From: Candidatus Bathycorpusculum soli
Lineage (GTDB): Archaea > Thermoproteota > Bathyarchaeia > Bathyarchaeales > Bathycorpusculaceae
Assembly: GCA_031277345.1 (NCBI GenBank)
Contig: JAITMO010000127.1
Span: 1-48,647, forward strand
Reading direction: 5' to 3'
DNA length: 48,647 bases
Both the position numbers and the translations under genes were made by a program. Of the stretch, positions 1-10,026 are shown piece after piece (position 1 is the stretch's first letter; each line of letters opens with the position of its first letter). A model generated the notes under the pieces. The model saw nothing but the letters and a program-made list of their open reading frames with translations. It was not told the DNA's origin and made no database searches.

Positions 1-383
1 CGTATTTTCAACGATTTAGCAAGGTTTGTGTATTTTGGATTTAGATTTGTTTGGTATCTTTTTTGTTTTTTTAAAACGGCTATGACAGTGTTTTGACTGA
101 TACCTAAAACACGTGAAATGTCACAGATACCACTACCGTTTAGAGACATTTCCAATCAATACTTTGGTTTGAGGCGTAGCACCGTTGCTTGTGTATTGGG
201 TTTGAAATGTTTTGCCGCATGTTTTGCATCTACAACGTGGTTTTCCGTTTGTTTGTTTACCCATCTTTACAATATCTTTACCATTACAATGTATACATTT
301 GACATCAATCTTGACCATAGTAATCGCCCCACAGACAATCAAATATACACCACCACTTCAATAAACTATTTTGATACATGACC
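1..383 (-). mobile_element. Partial IS1-family element (insA-like zinc-finger/HTH end plus terminal repeat); continues beyond the window start
   Basis: Minus-strand protein VKIDVKCIHCNGKDIVKMGKQTNGKPRCRCKTCGKTFQTQ, then in another frame MSLNGSGICDISRVLGISQNTVIAVLKKQKRYQTNLNP (InsA-like). The outer end (minus strand) GGTCATGTATCAAAATAGTTTAT matches the end of the second copy at 24867 (20/23). Confidence 0.8.
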
Positions 384-474
384 CAAATCTGCTATACTCC
401 AAGATGCTGGACTCAACAGTACAAAAAACTGTAACACTAAACAAAGCTCAAATCAGGCTCAAATTGAAAATCAG

Positions 475-552
475 TGGTGGGCCGAGCCGGACTTGAACCG
501 GCGACCTTTGGCTCGTAAAGCCAACGTCCTAACCAGGCTAGACGACCGGCCC
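475..552 (-). tRNA. tRNA-Val (anticodon UAC), CCA encoded
   Basis: Reverse complement GGGCCGGTCGTCTAGCCTGGTTAGGACGTTGGCTTTACGAGCCAAAGGTCGCCGGTTCAAGTCCGGCTCGGCCCACCA folds as a cloverleaf with anticodon loop TTTACGA. Confidence 0.95.
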
Positions 553-722
553 ACATACATTCATTTTTTACTGTTTTATTTAGGACAACAGTTTATTTTT
601 AAGGTTGTCTATAATGATTCTTTGGATACAGATATAAATTTGTATTTGTATAAGTCAAACTAATTCTGCGCTAAAACAGTTGGGCTGCAGACTATTAAAT
701 TAAATAGTAGCGGTGAAGTTGA

Positions 723-1799
723 TTGACAAAACGTGTGCTCTGTACAGGTGCTGGTGGTCCAGCAGGTATAAACTTTGTAAAGTCTTTAATGGTTGCTCCT
801 GAAAAACTATATATTGTAGGCACAGAAGCCAGTGAATATTATCTGCATACAATGCCCACTAATACCAAGTATTTGATACCAAAAGCTAGAGATCCAAGTT
901 ATATTGATCACTTAAATGAGATAATTTGTAAAGAAAATATTGATTTTTTACATGCTCAACCTGATGTTGAGGTAGAAGTTGTATCAGAGCAACGAGAAAA
1001 ACTAGATGCACCAGTTTTTTTACCTTCAAAGCAAGCTGTAAAAGCCTGTCAAGATAAACTTGCATCTGCTACTACTTGGAAAAACAAGAATATACCTGTA
1101 GCTAAAACAGTTATAATCAGACAGGAATCAGACATTGATAGAGCATTTGCTGAGTTAGATTCACCTATATGGATAAGAGCCACACGTGGTGCAGGGGGCA
1201 GAGGAAGTACTCCTGCTAGTAATCGAGAAACAGCCATTTCGTGGATTAACTATTGGCGCGCCCGCAATGTCAACTGGGAATTTATTGCTCAAGAAATGTT
1301 ACCGGGAAGAAACATTGCATTCCACAGCCTATGGCACAATGGCGAGCTTGTAACTTCAATGGCACGTGAACGTATAGAGTACATTTACGCATATTTAGCA
1401 CCTTCAGGCATCATGGGCACCCCATCTGTACAAAAGACAGTACATGAAAATACAGTTAATAAAATTAGCACCGATGCTGTCTTAGCCATTGACCCAAACT
1501 TTACAGGAATTGCCAGCGTTGACCTAAAAGAAAACACCAAAGGCATACCCTGCGTAACTGAAATTAACCCGGGACGCATGTTTACCACATCATTTTTCTT
1601 TAGCTATGCCAGCAAAATTCTCTTCAACGACTACCGCATAAACATCCCTTACCTATACACAAAAATAGCATACAAAGAAACCATACCTATAACAGAAAAA
1701 TACAATCCACTACCAGCAGACGTGTACTGGATACGCCACATGGATACACCAGGACGTCTAGTTAAAGATAATAAAGTGTTAGGAGAAATGTACGTCTAA
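723..1799 (+). CDS. ATP-grasp domain protein (CarB-like)
   Basis: ORF with TTG start; CTGAGGPAGINFVKSL N-terminus and ATP-grasp-like WIRATRGAGGRGS and EINPGRM. Confidence 0.8.
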   Translation: MTKRVLCTGAGGPAGINFVKSLMVAPEKLYIVGTEASEYYLHTMPTNTKYLIPKARDPSYIDHLNEIICKENIDFLHAQPDVEVEVVSEQREKLDAPVFLPSKQAVKACQDKLASATTWKNKNIPVAKTVIIRQESDIDRAFAELDSPIWIRATRGAGGRGSTPASNRETAISWINYWRARNVNWEFIAQEMLPGRNIAFHSLWHNGELVTSMARERIEYIYAYLAPSGIMGTPSVQKTVHENTVNKISTDAVLAIDPNFTGIASVDLKENTKGIPCVTEINPGRMFTTSFFFSYASKILFNDYRINIPYLYTKIAYKETIPITEKYNPLPADVYWIRHMDTPGRLVKDNKVLGEMYV

Positions 1800-1800
1800 A

Positions 1801-2292
1801 ATGCTTAAAGCAGTCATTTTTGACCTAGACGGAACATTACTAGACCTACCAATTAACTACTCAACAATGTATAAAAAATTTAGCGAATTAACAGGCATAC
1901 ACGAAATAAGACCACTACTAAAAACAATAACACAAATCAAAAACCCACAAATTCTAAAACAAGTCTTTGACATTTGGACAGAACACGAATTAGACATAAT
2001 TGACAAAATCACAATCCATAAAGAAGGAATGCTACTCTACAACCAATATATCGAACTACCTAAGGCACTAGTTACAATGCAAGGTAAAGAAACCATCACT
2101 AAAATCCGCCAAAAATTTAATCTGCAATTTGATGCAATATTTACACGAGAAAACACATGCGACCGAACAGAACAGCTAAAATTAGCAATAACCAAACTCA
2201 ATACCACACCACAAGACACACTATTCATCGGCAACATGGATAACGATGAAAACGCAGCAAACCAAACAGGATGCCAATTCATTAAAGTATAG
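1801..2292 (+). CDS. HAD superfamily hydrolase
   Basis: DLDGTLLDL motif I and FIGNMDNDENAA motif IV; one base after the ATP-grasp gene. Confidence 0.85.
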   Translation: MLKAVIFDLDGTLLDLPINYSTMYKKFSELTGIHEIRPLLKTITQIKNPQILKQVFDIWTEHELDIIDKITIHKEGMLLYNQYIELPKALVTMQGKETITKIRQKFNLQFDAIFTRENTCDRTEQLKLAITKLNTTPQDTLFIGNMDNDENAANQTGCQFIKV

Positions 2293-2479
2293 ACAACCAC
2301 CAAAACCCACGTTTGCACGTCAAACAAATAAAAACAAAATAAAAAAAGAATCCAATATCAATGTATTAAATAAGACAATTACTAATAAGCCACCAATTGG
2401 TGTAACACATAATTGATTATTATAACATTGTATGCATATTAATTGTCTTTGTTTTAGTCTTTACACATGATTTTTTCAA

Positions 2480-2521
2480 CTGGTTTGCAAATATTTCGCT
2501 ATACAGCAATTTTGCAACCAG
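2480..2521. other. Intergenic hairpin (imperfect inverted repeat)
   Basis: CTGGTTTGCAAAT ... ATTTTGCAACCAG; 6 bp + bulged T + about 5 bp stem. Confidence 0.4.
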
Positions 2522-2624
2522 CTCAACAGTGTAACAAATAAACCAACAACTATCACACCCAAAATTATTGGTTAGTCAGCAGTAACTCAAATGTTTTGCA
2601 TTCGGATAAACTTATAATGTTTGT

Positions 2625-3680
2625 ATGACTTTCCTATTTGATACATCTATGCCTACGCCTGATGTTTGGTTAGACACTGTCACACCCAAAATTAGCATCG
2701 TCATAAACAGCATGTTACCTAGTTTACATAAAAAAGGCTACTCAACTCTTGTTACTGCAAAAAAACAAACTCAAACCACAGACATGCTTGATATCCTAAA
2801 AGTGCCCTACAAAACCATAGGCGAGTATGGAACCACACTTAAAGAGAAAATAATAGTTGAACAAAAAAGAACCTTGGAATTTTTAGACCTATTTGATAAA
2901 GTTGGCTACCCAAAAGTACTCTGGACACACGGCGATGTTTCAGCTATTCGAACAGCATTTGGACTTAAAATTCCAATTGTATACGCTAACGACACCATCT
3001 TTGCTTATGCAGTCGCTAAATTAGCCTGCCCATTAGCAGATTATCTTGTAGCACCCAAATGTTTTGGCAAATCATGGAGCAAATTTGGCATTTCTAAATC
3101 ACGAATCATACATTACGATGGGTTAGAAGAACTGGCATACGCAGGTACAGAATTTAAAAAACCAAAATTTCTCATAAATCTTAACAAACAAAAAAAGCCA
3201 ACCATTCTTTTTCGTGATGCTGAGTATCGAGCAGTCTACTGTAAAAATATAAAAATTAACTCGGAAAAATTATTACAGGAACTTGCCAAATTAGGCACAA
3301 TTATCTATTTACCACGTTATGAAGAAGAAAAAACAAAATTTAAAGATATTCCTAACGTTTGGGTTCCACCAGAACCTGTTTTGACAGCTCAACTTATACC
3401 ACATATTGATTTAATGATTGGTAGCGGCGGAACAGCCTGCCGAGAAACAGCCCTTTACGGAATCCCAACAATAAATTTTCATTTCTGGGACGCACAAGCA
3501 CAGTACCTATTTAAAAAGGGTTTTCCAATTCAAATTATTCGCAACACTAACGACATAATCAAAAACGCAAAAAAAATATTAAATAACACACAAAAAGTTG
3601 ACACAAAAAAAGCATTAAGCAAACTAGAATCACCCATACCCACATGGGTAAAACATATAGAGTTATGTCTGCAAAAATAA
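2625..3680 (+). CDS. DUF354 family protein (glycosyltransferase-B-like fold)
   Basis: MTFLFDTSMPTPDVW.DTVTPK start, THGDVSAIR, MIGSGGTACRETALYGIPTINF. Confidence 0.75.
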   Translation: MTFLFDTSMPTPDVWLDTVTPKISIVINSMLPSLHKKGYSTLVTAKKQTQTTDMLDILKVPYKTIGEYGTTLKEKIIVEQKRTLEFLDLFDKVGYPKVLWTHGDVSAIRTAFGLKIPIVYANDTIFAYAVAKLACPLADYLVAPKCFGKSWSKFGISKSRIIHYDGLEELAYAGTEFKKPKFLINLNKQKKPTILFRDAEYRAVYCKNIKINSEKLLQELAKLGTIIYLPRYEEEKTKFKDIPNVWVPPEPVLTAQLIPHIDLMIGSGGTACRETALYGIPTINFHFWDAQAQYLFKKGFPIQIIRNTNDIIKNAKKILNNTQKVDTKKALSKLESPIPTWVKHIELCLQK

Positions 3681-3689
3681 AAATAATTT

Positions 3690-4526
3690 CTATGTACTGC
3701 CGTACCAACCCTTTGCTAAGCCGATATAGTTTTCAAGTTGTAGTTTTGCTGCTTTAAAATCACCTGTAGCTAAAATAATCCATAACGCTTTAGGAACCGC
3801 TAAACCTAAACGTAGCAATACCTGCCGACTACTGTAAGAATGCAACCGTCTTGCGAGCCTACCGCTATTAACAAAGTCTTCAAAACCTCTACGATCGTGA
3901 AAATAGTGTATACAACATGGTTCACGTGTGTTTAACCATTTAAAATTTTTAGCCACAATATGCTGACCAATGTAATGATCTTCCCAAATGTGCAAATCAG
4001 CAGGAATATGAATATCCCTCACTACCTCTGTGCGAATCAGAGTATCATGAGTTGCATACCGTTTCAAATGCTGCTGGGCTATTATATAGTCTAAAGTATC
4101 TTTACGATGGAGCATCGCCATAGATTTACTAATATTGTAAATATGTTTATTTCCAACAATTGTAACACCCCAAAGAGCACCAACATCTGGTTGCAAAAAT
4201 TTTTGCGCAGCACCCCACCAACCTTTACACAAAATAACATCAGAATCCAAATGCAAATGCCAAGTCGTTTGCACAGCTTCAATCCCTTTCTGACGCGCAG
4301 TAGCACGATTACCATATGTATCATCAATAACCTCTACATTCGAATAAGATTTTACAAAATCCACTGTACCATCAGTGCTACCACCATCCACAACAAGTAA
4401 ACGACCTACTGGAAGATGCGCATAAACCGAGTCAATACATTCTTTTAGACAAGGCTGTAAACTATTCTTAGTTAAGAGAACCACATCAACTTTTTCACTC
4501 AAATATATCACACACAATGAAAACAT
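3690..4526 (-). CDS. Glycosyltransferase family 2
   Basis: VDVVLLTKNSLQPCLKECIDSV, VVDGGSTDGT, HLDSDV motifs. Confidence 0.85.
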   Translation of the reverse strand: MFSLCVIYLSEKVDVVLLTKNSLQPCLKECIDSVYAHLPVGRLLVVDGGSTDGTVDFVKSYSNVEVIDDTYGNRATARQKGIEAVQTTWHLHLDSDVILCKGWWGAAQKFLQPDVGALWGVTIVGNKHIYNISKSMAMLHRKDTLDYIIAQQHLKRYATHDTLIRTEVVRDIHIPADLHIWEDHYIGQHIVAKNFKWLNTREPCCIHYFHDRRGFEDFVNSGRLARRLHSYSSRQVLLRLGLAVPKALWIILATGDFKAAKLQLENYIGLAKGWYGST

Positions 4527-4665
4527 AGCCAGTAGGTAAAAATGCTTAATTAGTTTTTGGTATTCAAATGTTAAGGCTTAACACTAAGATACCAATAAAA
4601 AACAAAACACAGAAAAATACTAACAGAACGTTGAATAAAGCAAACATAAGGAAGAAACATTTGAG

Positions 4666-6057
4666 CTACATATTAAGTATTTTAGTTGCTTTCTGTGCAG
4701 CACGTTTCTGACCTTTTCTAGTCATCATACCTTTCTGTATGCCGTTAAGAAGCTGCAGTATCATACCTTGTTTAACATGTTCAATCATTTGTTGTTCTGT
4801 GACATTGGAAAACCGCATACAACTACCAAGCTTGTTATTGTGTATAGCAATGTCATATTTTTTAGCTATGTCATAGAGTTTGCTACCTATAAGGGGGTTA
4901 GTAATTGACCATGAAATGTATTCGATAAGGTTGTCTCGAAGAGAGTTTTTAGCGAATTCAAGAGTGTTATTAACTTCTTCAACAGTTTCATTTTCAAGTT
5001 TTCCATTTGTTTCCCATGCATTGTAGAGCATAAGAAAACCGTAAACTTTGATTTTATACTTCTTCAATATATTAAGTGTGCGAATATTATCGGCCTGAGT
5101 GACATTTTTTCCAATACCTTTAAGCACACGATCATTAACGGACTCTAAACCTATATGCACTAACCAAACGTTAAGATTACAAAGACGTTGAGCCAACTCG
5201 TTTGTTAATTTGTCAGCACGTAGATTACATTGAAATGTTAGACCTTTAAGGCCCAAATTTTTAATTTCATCACAAACCTGTAAACACCATTCAATATCCA
5301 CATTAAACGTATCAGAACGCAGATAGATTTCTCGCAAACCTCTACTATAAAGATAACGAACTTCTTCAGCAATATTTTTTGGCGAACGTTGACGTATCCA
5401 AGGCTTTTCTAGTTTCCAAACGGGATTGCTACAGTAGGTACAATAGTTGGGACATCCACGAATTGGTAATAAATAAGCCACATGTTTCTTTTTTGATACA
5501 GCAATTTCATATTTTTCAAAATCGATTAAATCCCATGCAGGGAAAAAGTCTATGTCTTTTAGCAGAGGACGCACCCCGTTAGTTTTTTGTCTGTTCACAG
5601 TTCCCTTGACATCAGTTATAGGCTGCCCTGTTTGAATTTTTTGAAGCAGCTCAGTTGTGGTTTCTTCGCCTTCACCTCGAACACAGATATCAACAGCAGT
5701 TTCTTTAAGTATATCTTGAGGATCAATAGTTGGATGTACACCACCAGCTATAATAAGCATGGGTAACCCCAATTCTTTGACTTTAGCTATAGTCTCAAAG
5801 GAGAGATCCCGCCGAAGCGTAGTAAAAGAGATAGCATAAACATCTGGTGCTATCTCCTTAACTTTTTGAAGATGCTCATCCATAGAAAGAAAAGGCTCTA
5901 AATAAGTAAACTCTACATTTGATAAACGTGTCCGAGCATAACTAATAATAAAAAGAATGCCTAAATTCGGTGATTCTGTTACAGCTTCTCCTTTAAATTC
6001 CATCCCAAACGGCGGATCAGCAAAAACAACTTTAAGCTTCTTTTGTAGTGGAGTCAT
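4666..6057 (-). CDS. B12-binding-domain/radical SAM protein
   Basis: RGCPNYCTYCSNP (CxxxCxxC) after an N-terminal B12-binding-like domain (GGVHPTIDPQDIL, RGEGEET). Confidence 0.85.
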   Translation of the reverse strand: MTPLQKKLKVVFADPPFGMEFKGEAVTESPNLGILFIISYARTRLSNVEFTYLEPFLSMDEHLQKVKEIAPDVYAISFTTLRRDLSFETIAKVKELGLPMLIIAGGVHPTIDPQDILKETAVDICVRGEGEETTTELLQKIQTGQPITDVKGTVNRQKTNGVRPLLKDIDFFPAWDLIDFEKYEIAVSKKKHVAYLLPIRGCPNYCTYCSNPVWKLEKPWIRQRSPKNIAEEVRYLYSRGLREIYLRSDTFNVDIEWCLQVCDEIKNLGLKGLTFQCNLRADKLTNELAQRLCNLNVWLVHIGLESVNDRVLKGIGKNVTQADNIRTLNILKKYKIKVYGFLMLYNAWETNGKLENETVEEVNNTLEFAKNSLRDNLIEYISWSITNPLIGSKLYDIAKKYDIAIHNNKLGSCMRFSNVTEQQMIEHVKQGMILQLLNGIQKGMMTRKGQKRAAQKATKILNM

Positions 6058-6187
6058 AACAACCTATTCACCAAAATCACCATTACTCAGCTTACGTAAC
6101 GTATATATCTTGCTACAAAACTATCCAGAGACCCACTTACTTGCTCACAAAATAACAAAAAACAGTAGTGTTTAACATTATATATGG

Positions 6188-6783
6188 TGTTAGTGGACGT
6201 TTAAAAATTTTATGTTGATACAATTCATTGACTGGGTTGTGTATTTGAAGGGCTTGAAAAACATGGTTTTTTACCAACAGCTTTATCCAAGATGTAGGCA
6301 ACAAACGGTTATGTTCGATCTTATGTATTACACTTACTAACTATGTCCAAGAATTTTTTACACACAAAAGTACCGTCAGCACAAACTTTAGAAATAAAGG
6401 TTTTAATACCAAAAACAACCCTCTAAGACAGAATACACACATATTCCAAACATATAAACCAAAACCCCCACCCAGAACAAATTTGGTCTACCCATAGGCC
6501 AGAATCAGATATTATTGCGTTTTTATCATGAACAAAATAATTTACAGCTCATCCAGTTCCCCCTTCCCATTAATGCACAAGTCAGCCAAATAACAATCTC
6601 TAAAATATCTTACGGGATTTTAGATCCTAAATTCTGCTGGTTTTTTGCACATACAGATTGTATGTGTAAATGATGAATCTATATAGCAAGTTACATAGAC
6701 ATTGATAGTTTCTTGTATGAGCTAAAAACAAAATTAGAATGAAATATTGAAAAAATAAGCCAATTTTAAATGTCCCACTAACA
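6188..6783. mobile_element. Decayed or MITE-like element bounded by about 20-bp terminal inverted repeats
   Basis: Left end TGTTAGTGG-ACGTTTAAAA (6188-6206); right end reverse complement TGTTAGTGGGACATTTAAAA (6764-6783). No intact ORF inside. Confidence 0.6.
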
Positions 6784-6890
6784 AAAACACTATCAATGTA
6801 ATTTCAACATGCCATAACATTAATCATCATTGTCCATACACATCAACATGATATAATTCTGTAAAATGAATACTACACACCTAATAAATA

Positions 6891-7136
6891 TTATTTCGAC
6901 AACAGAGCATTGGAACAAAAATGTGGGTGGACTTTGTAACGCAGATGCTGTAAAAACATGTGTTTAAGAGCGGGGATGCTACTGGAATTAGTAAGAATCT
7001 GTTTCAGTAACGTCTCAACAACGTTATGCAGATGGAAGGTATTTTCCTCATAAACAGCCTTGATTTCATAATATTTCAACAAAACACGCGACCAACTCAC
7101 CCACGCAAAAATCCACTCCACACACCAAACTTGCAA
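6891..7136 (-). pseudogene. Possible protein remnant, unknown family
   Basis: Protein-like segment YEIKAVYEENTFHLHNVVETLLKQILTNSSSIPALKHMFLQHLRYKVHPHFCSNALLSK without a clear start. Confidence 0.25.
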
Positions 7137-7561
7137 AAAACACCATACTTCAACTTTATCCTCTCCACAACATCCACCACCTCACATTCAACCCCTGACA
7201 AAATCAACAAAAATACCACAATAACCCAAATCACCACCCACACTTTACGATACATACTTGCTTTTCGCAACCTGATACACATGACATCTACGCATAAAAT
7301 CGTAAATATAGCCTCATTAACCTTCACAGCCAACAATTGCCCATAAACACCAAATTATGGCTCTTTACAGCCTCTAATTTTTTACACAGTACCAAAACCG
7401 CATCACTATTTTTTATTTGTCATTTTCAAATTTTAACCTGAACTCAAGAATGATCCATAAACAAATAAATTTTACAACAACTAATTCTACAAACTCTATT
7501 TTTCCAAGAGCTCACATCAACACATAAAACATAGTTATGTATGTCGGAAATCCAGAAAATA

Positions 7562-8695
7562 TCATAGCAAATTATTTTTCTCTAAAAGAGAAACAAAATT
7601 TTTCTTAAAAACATCAACACCAAACAACCTTGCATGTTCAACAAAAACCTGTGGATCAACAGTACTCTGCAATGCTTTCCTTACAGCCTTAACACACTCC
7701 TCAACATCATCATATAAAAAACCCAAGCCACTCACAATCTCCACAGGCCCACCACTATCATGCACAACAGGAACACAACCAGCAGCCATAGCCTCACCCA
7801 CGCTAATTCCAAAATGCTCACCAACCATACAATGCAAATAAACCTTAGCCCTACCCAACAAAACAGAAACATTATCAAGTGTAGCGTTAGCGTCCAAAGT
7901 CAAATTATCAGGTTTTAACGAGACTATTTTATCATAGTAAGAATCGTTTAAACTTTTACGACCAGCTATTATAAATTGAACATCGGGCATTTGTTTAGCA
8001 ACTTCAACAATTAACTCATAATTCTTAGTTGGCACAAAACGACCAACAGAAACAACTAACAACTCCTTCTGCAAAGGTTTAAAACTCTCAACATCAACAG
8101 GCGGATAAATCACTTCAGCTTCTCGCCCCCAACAATCCATAATAGCTCTTTGAGTATAGTAACTATTACATATCAACAAATCAACTCTCTTTATCTGCTG
8201 CCTGAGTTGAAACGTAATTGGTGAATAGAATAATTTCCAGAACCAACGATGTTTAAGGTTGGAATTTTGCATACGGGTCAAATTTGCTGGAAAATGGATA
8301 TATGCAACACGTTTTTTGCCTGCTCCAATAAAATACATTGGCTCTTGAGTGCTAACTTCTAAATCCATTTTACCCACTTTTTTGCGCAACTTATTTTGTA
8401 GTTTTAAATGTCGTAGTAAACATTGATGTGTTGGAAAACGTGTAGGTCTAAAATTTGTATCAGAATACGAAATTTGTTTAACATTCAAAGTATACAAATT
8501 ATTAAATGTACTATCTTCCGGTAATTCACCAAGTAACGAACAGTCTTGTTTTTGCTCAACTAGTGCTTCAAGAATTTTAAGCAATACCTGTTCAGCACCA
8601 CCAATAATGTAAAAATATGGGTGAATAACAAGAATTTTTTGACTTGCCAGCGACTCATTACCGCAAATGGAGCTACGCACGTTAGATTTCCTCAC
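7562..8695 (-). CDS. Glycosyltransferase family 4 (ALG11-like)
   Basis: IHPYFYIIGGAEQVLLKI, VGRFVPTKNYELIVEVAKQMPDV, HFGISVGEAMAAGCVPVVHDSGGPVEIV. Confidence 0.85.
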   Translation of the reverse strand: MRKSNVRSSICGNESLASQKILVIHPYFYIIGGAEQVLLKILEALVEQKQDCSLLGELPEDSTFNNLYTLNVKQISYSDTNFRPTRFPTHQCLLRHLKLQNKLRKKVGKMDLEVSTQEPMYFIGAGKKRVAYIHFPANLTRMQNSNLKHRWFWKLFYSPITFQLRQQIKRVDLLICNSYYTQRAIMDCWGREAEVIYPPVDVESFKPLQKELLVVSVGRFVPTKNYELIVEVAKQMPDVQFIIAGRKSLNDSYYDKIVSLKPDNLTLDANATLDNVSVLLGRAKVYLHCMVGEHFGISVGEAMAAGCVPVVHDSGGPVEIVSGLGFLYDDVEECVKAVRKALQSTVDPQVFVEHARLFGVDVFKKNFVSLLEKNNLL

Positions 8696-9186
8696 ATTAA
8701 TAGTACACCAATATATTATTAAGGTAATTTAAACTTGTGAAAAACTTATTTATTATAAAAAATGAAACAAACAACACAGCACCTTATTTGCAGACAGATA
8801 AATTGATAAATCTAAGTGTAACAGTCCCATGAATCTTTAATTTACAATCAAAATATAAAAAAATTAAATACAGTTTTCATCATTTATCCAAACATGATAA
8901 TTACATCAAAAAGAACAGACAGTATTAATAGAGACGCCAAATAAGTAGCCATCATCGTAATCGTAAAAACGTACTCAGAAACCCAGCATCAACACCGAAC
9001 CGATCATGTTTAGCTTTAGACTGATTTTTGCTTTTTGAATTTTCTCACAGATTACACACAAAACAAACAACATATTCACAAATGCACACCAATAAACAAA
9101 CCCACCAATTTTAAAAAATAAAAACCCTAAAACTATAACGTTTTTATAACGTAAACAACAATACATAAAATAAAGAACGAGAAAAC

Positions 9187-9570
9187 ATGAATCCTACACT
9201 AGTAAAACCATGTATAATCGGCATTGTTTCCATACTGTTTTTACTTGTCGTTATGTTAAATGCAGCAAGAAAAGCCAAAACCACAAAATACAAAAAATAT
9301 ACATACATAACTACAGCAGGCATATGTGGCCCACTACTCGTATCATTTGCATCAATGCTCTTTGACCAAATCAGCCTATCTTTTCTCTCTATGCTCTTTA
9401 CGCTACTCTTCAGTCTCATAATGATAGATGCTCTATCGGAACCAAGAAAAATAGAAGTGGCAGCAGTCATAAAAACCCTTGACACCTCAAAACCCCTAAC
9501 AATAAAAGACATATTCTCACAACACTTCGCCTACATACTTATAAAAAAATATACACCACGCAAGCTCTAA
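9187..9570 (+). CDS. Small membrane protein, unknown
   Basis: 127-aa ORF with several hydrophobic segments. Confidence 0.45.
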   Translation: MNPTLVKPCIIGIVSILFLLVVMLNAARKAKTTKYKKYTYITTAGICGPLLVSFASMLFDQISLSFLSMLFTLLFSLIMIDALSEPRKIEVAAVIKTLDTSKPLTIKDIFSQHFAYILIKKYTPRKL

Positions 9571-9633
9571 TAATATAACATAACTCCAATAATATTCGGC
9601 GCAACAATAGGATCCGCAATTGTCTGCATAGCC

Positions 9634-9852
9634 TTGTATGACATAATCTTTATACATACATTGTGGATGTACATACCGTTCTATCTAATTGTCTGCACAT
9701 GTTCCGTCACAGTTGTAAGCTACTTCCAATTTAAAGCAGACATAAAATACATAAACAAAATTCTAAACCACTGCCCGAACTGCAATAACCAAACCCCACC
9801 CAATACAAACTTTTGCGCCAGATGTGGGCAACAACTTAAACAACAAAAATAA
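9634..9852 (+). CDS. Membrane protein with C-terminal zinc ribbon
   Basis: Hydrophobic N-terminus, then CPNCNNQTPPNTNFCARCGQQL. Same frame as the 9187 ORF. Confidence 0.5.
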   Translation: MYDIIFIHTLWMYIPFYLIVCTCSVTVVSYFQFKADIKYINKILNHCPNCNNQTPPNTNFCARCGQQLKQQK

Positions 9853-10026
9853 CGTCTACAATAATAAAATAAGGAGAACAAACACAACTAACTTAATGTG
9901 TTTGATGTGGTCATTTATCAGTCATGGGTAGTCCAGAATCTAAAAAATACGCATATAAATTGCCAGAAGTATCATCACATTATTTATAAATTATGTTAAG
10001 ACCAAATACAAATAAACAGAATAACA

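Noticed and set aside
2391-2402. Perfect 12-bp palindrome CACCAATTGGTG
   Set aside because: Palindromes of this length are expected about a dozen times by chance in 48 kb; no second copy noticed near related promoters.
7026-7346. 106-aa + ORF
   Set aside because: T/P/N-rich translation of an A/C-rich stretch; no family resemblance.
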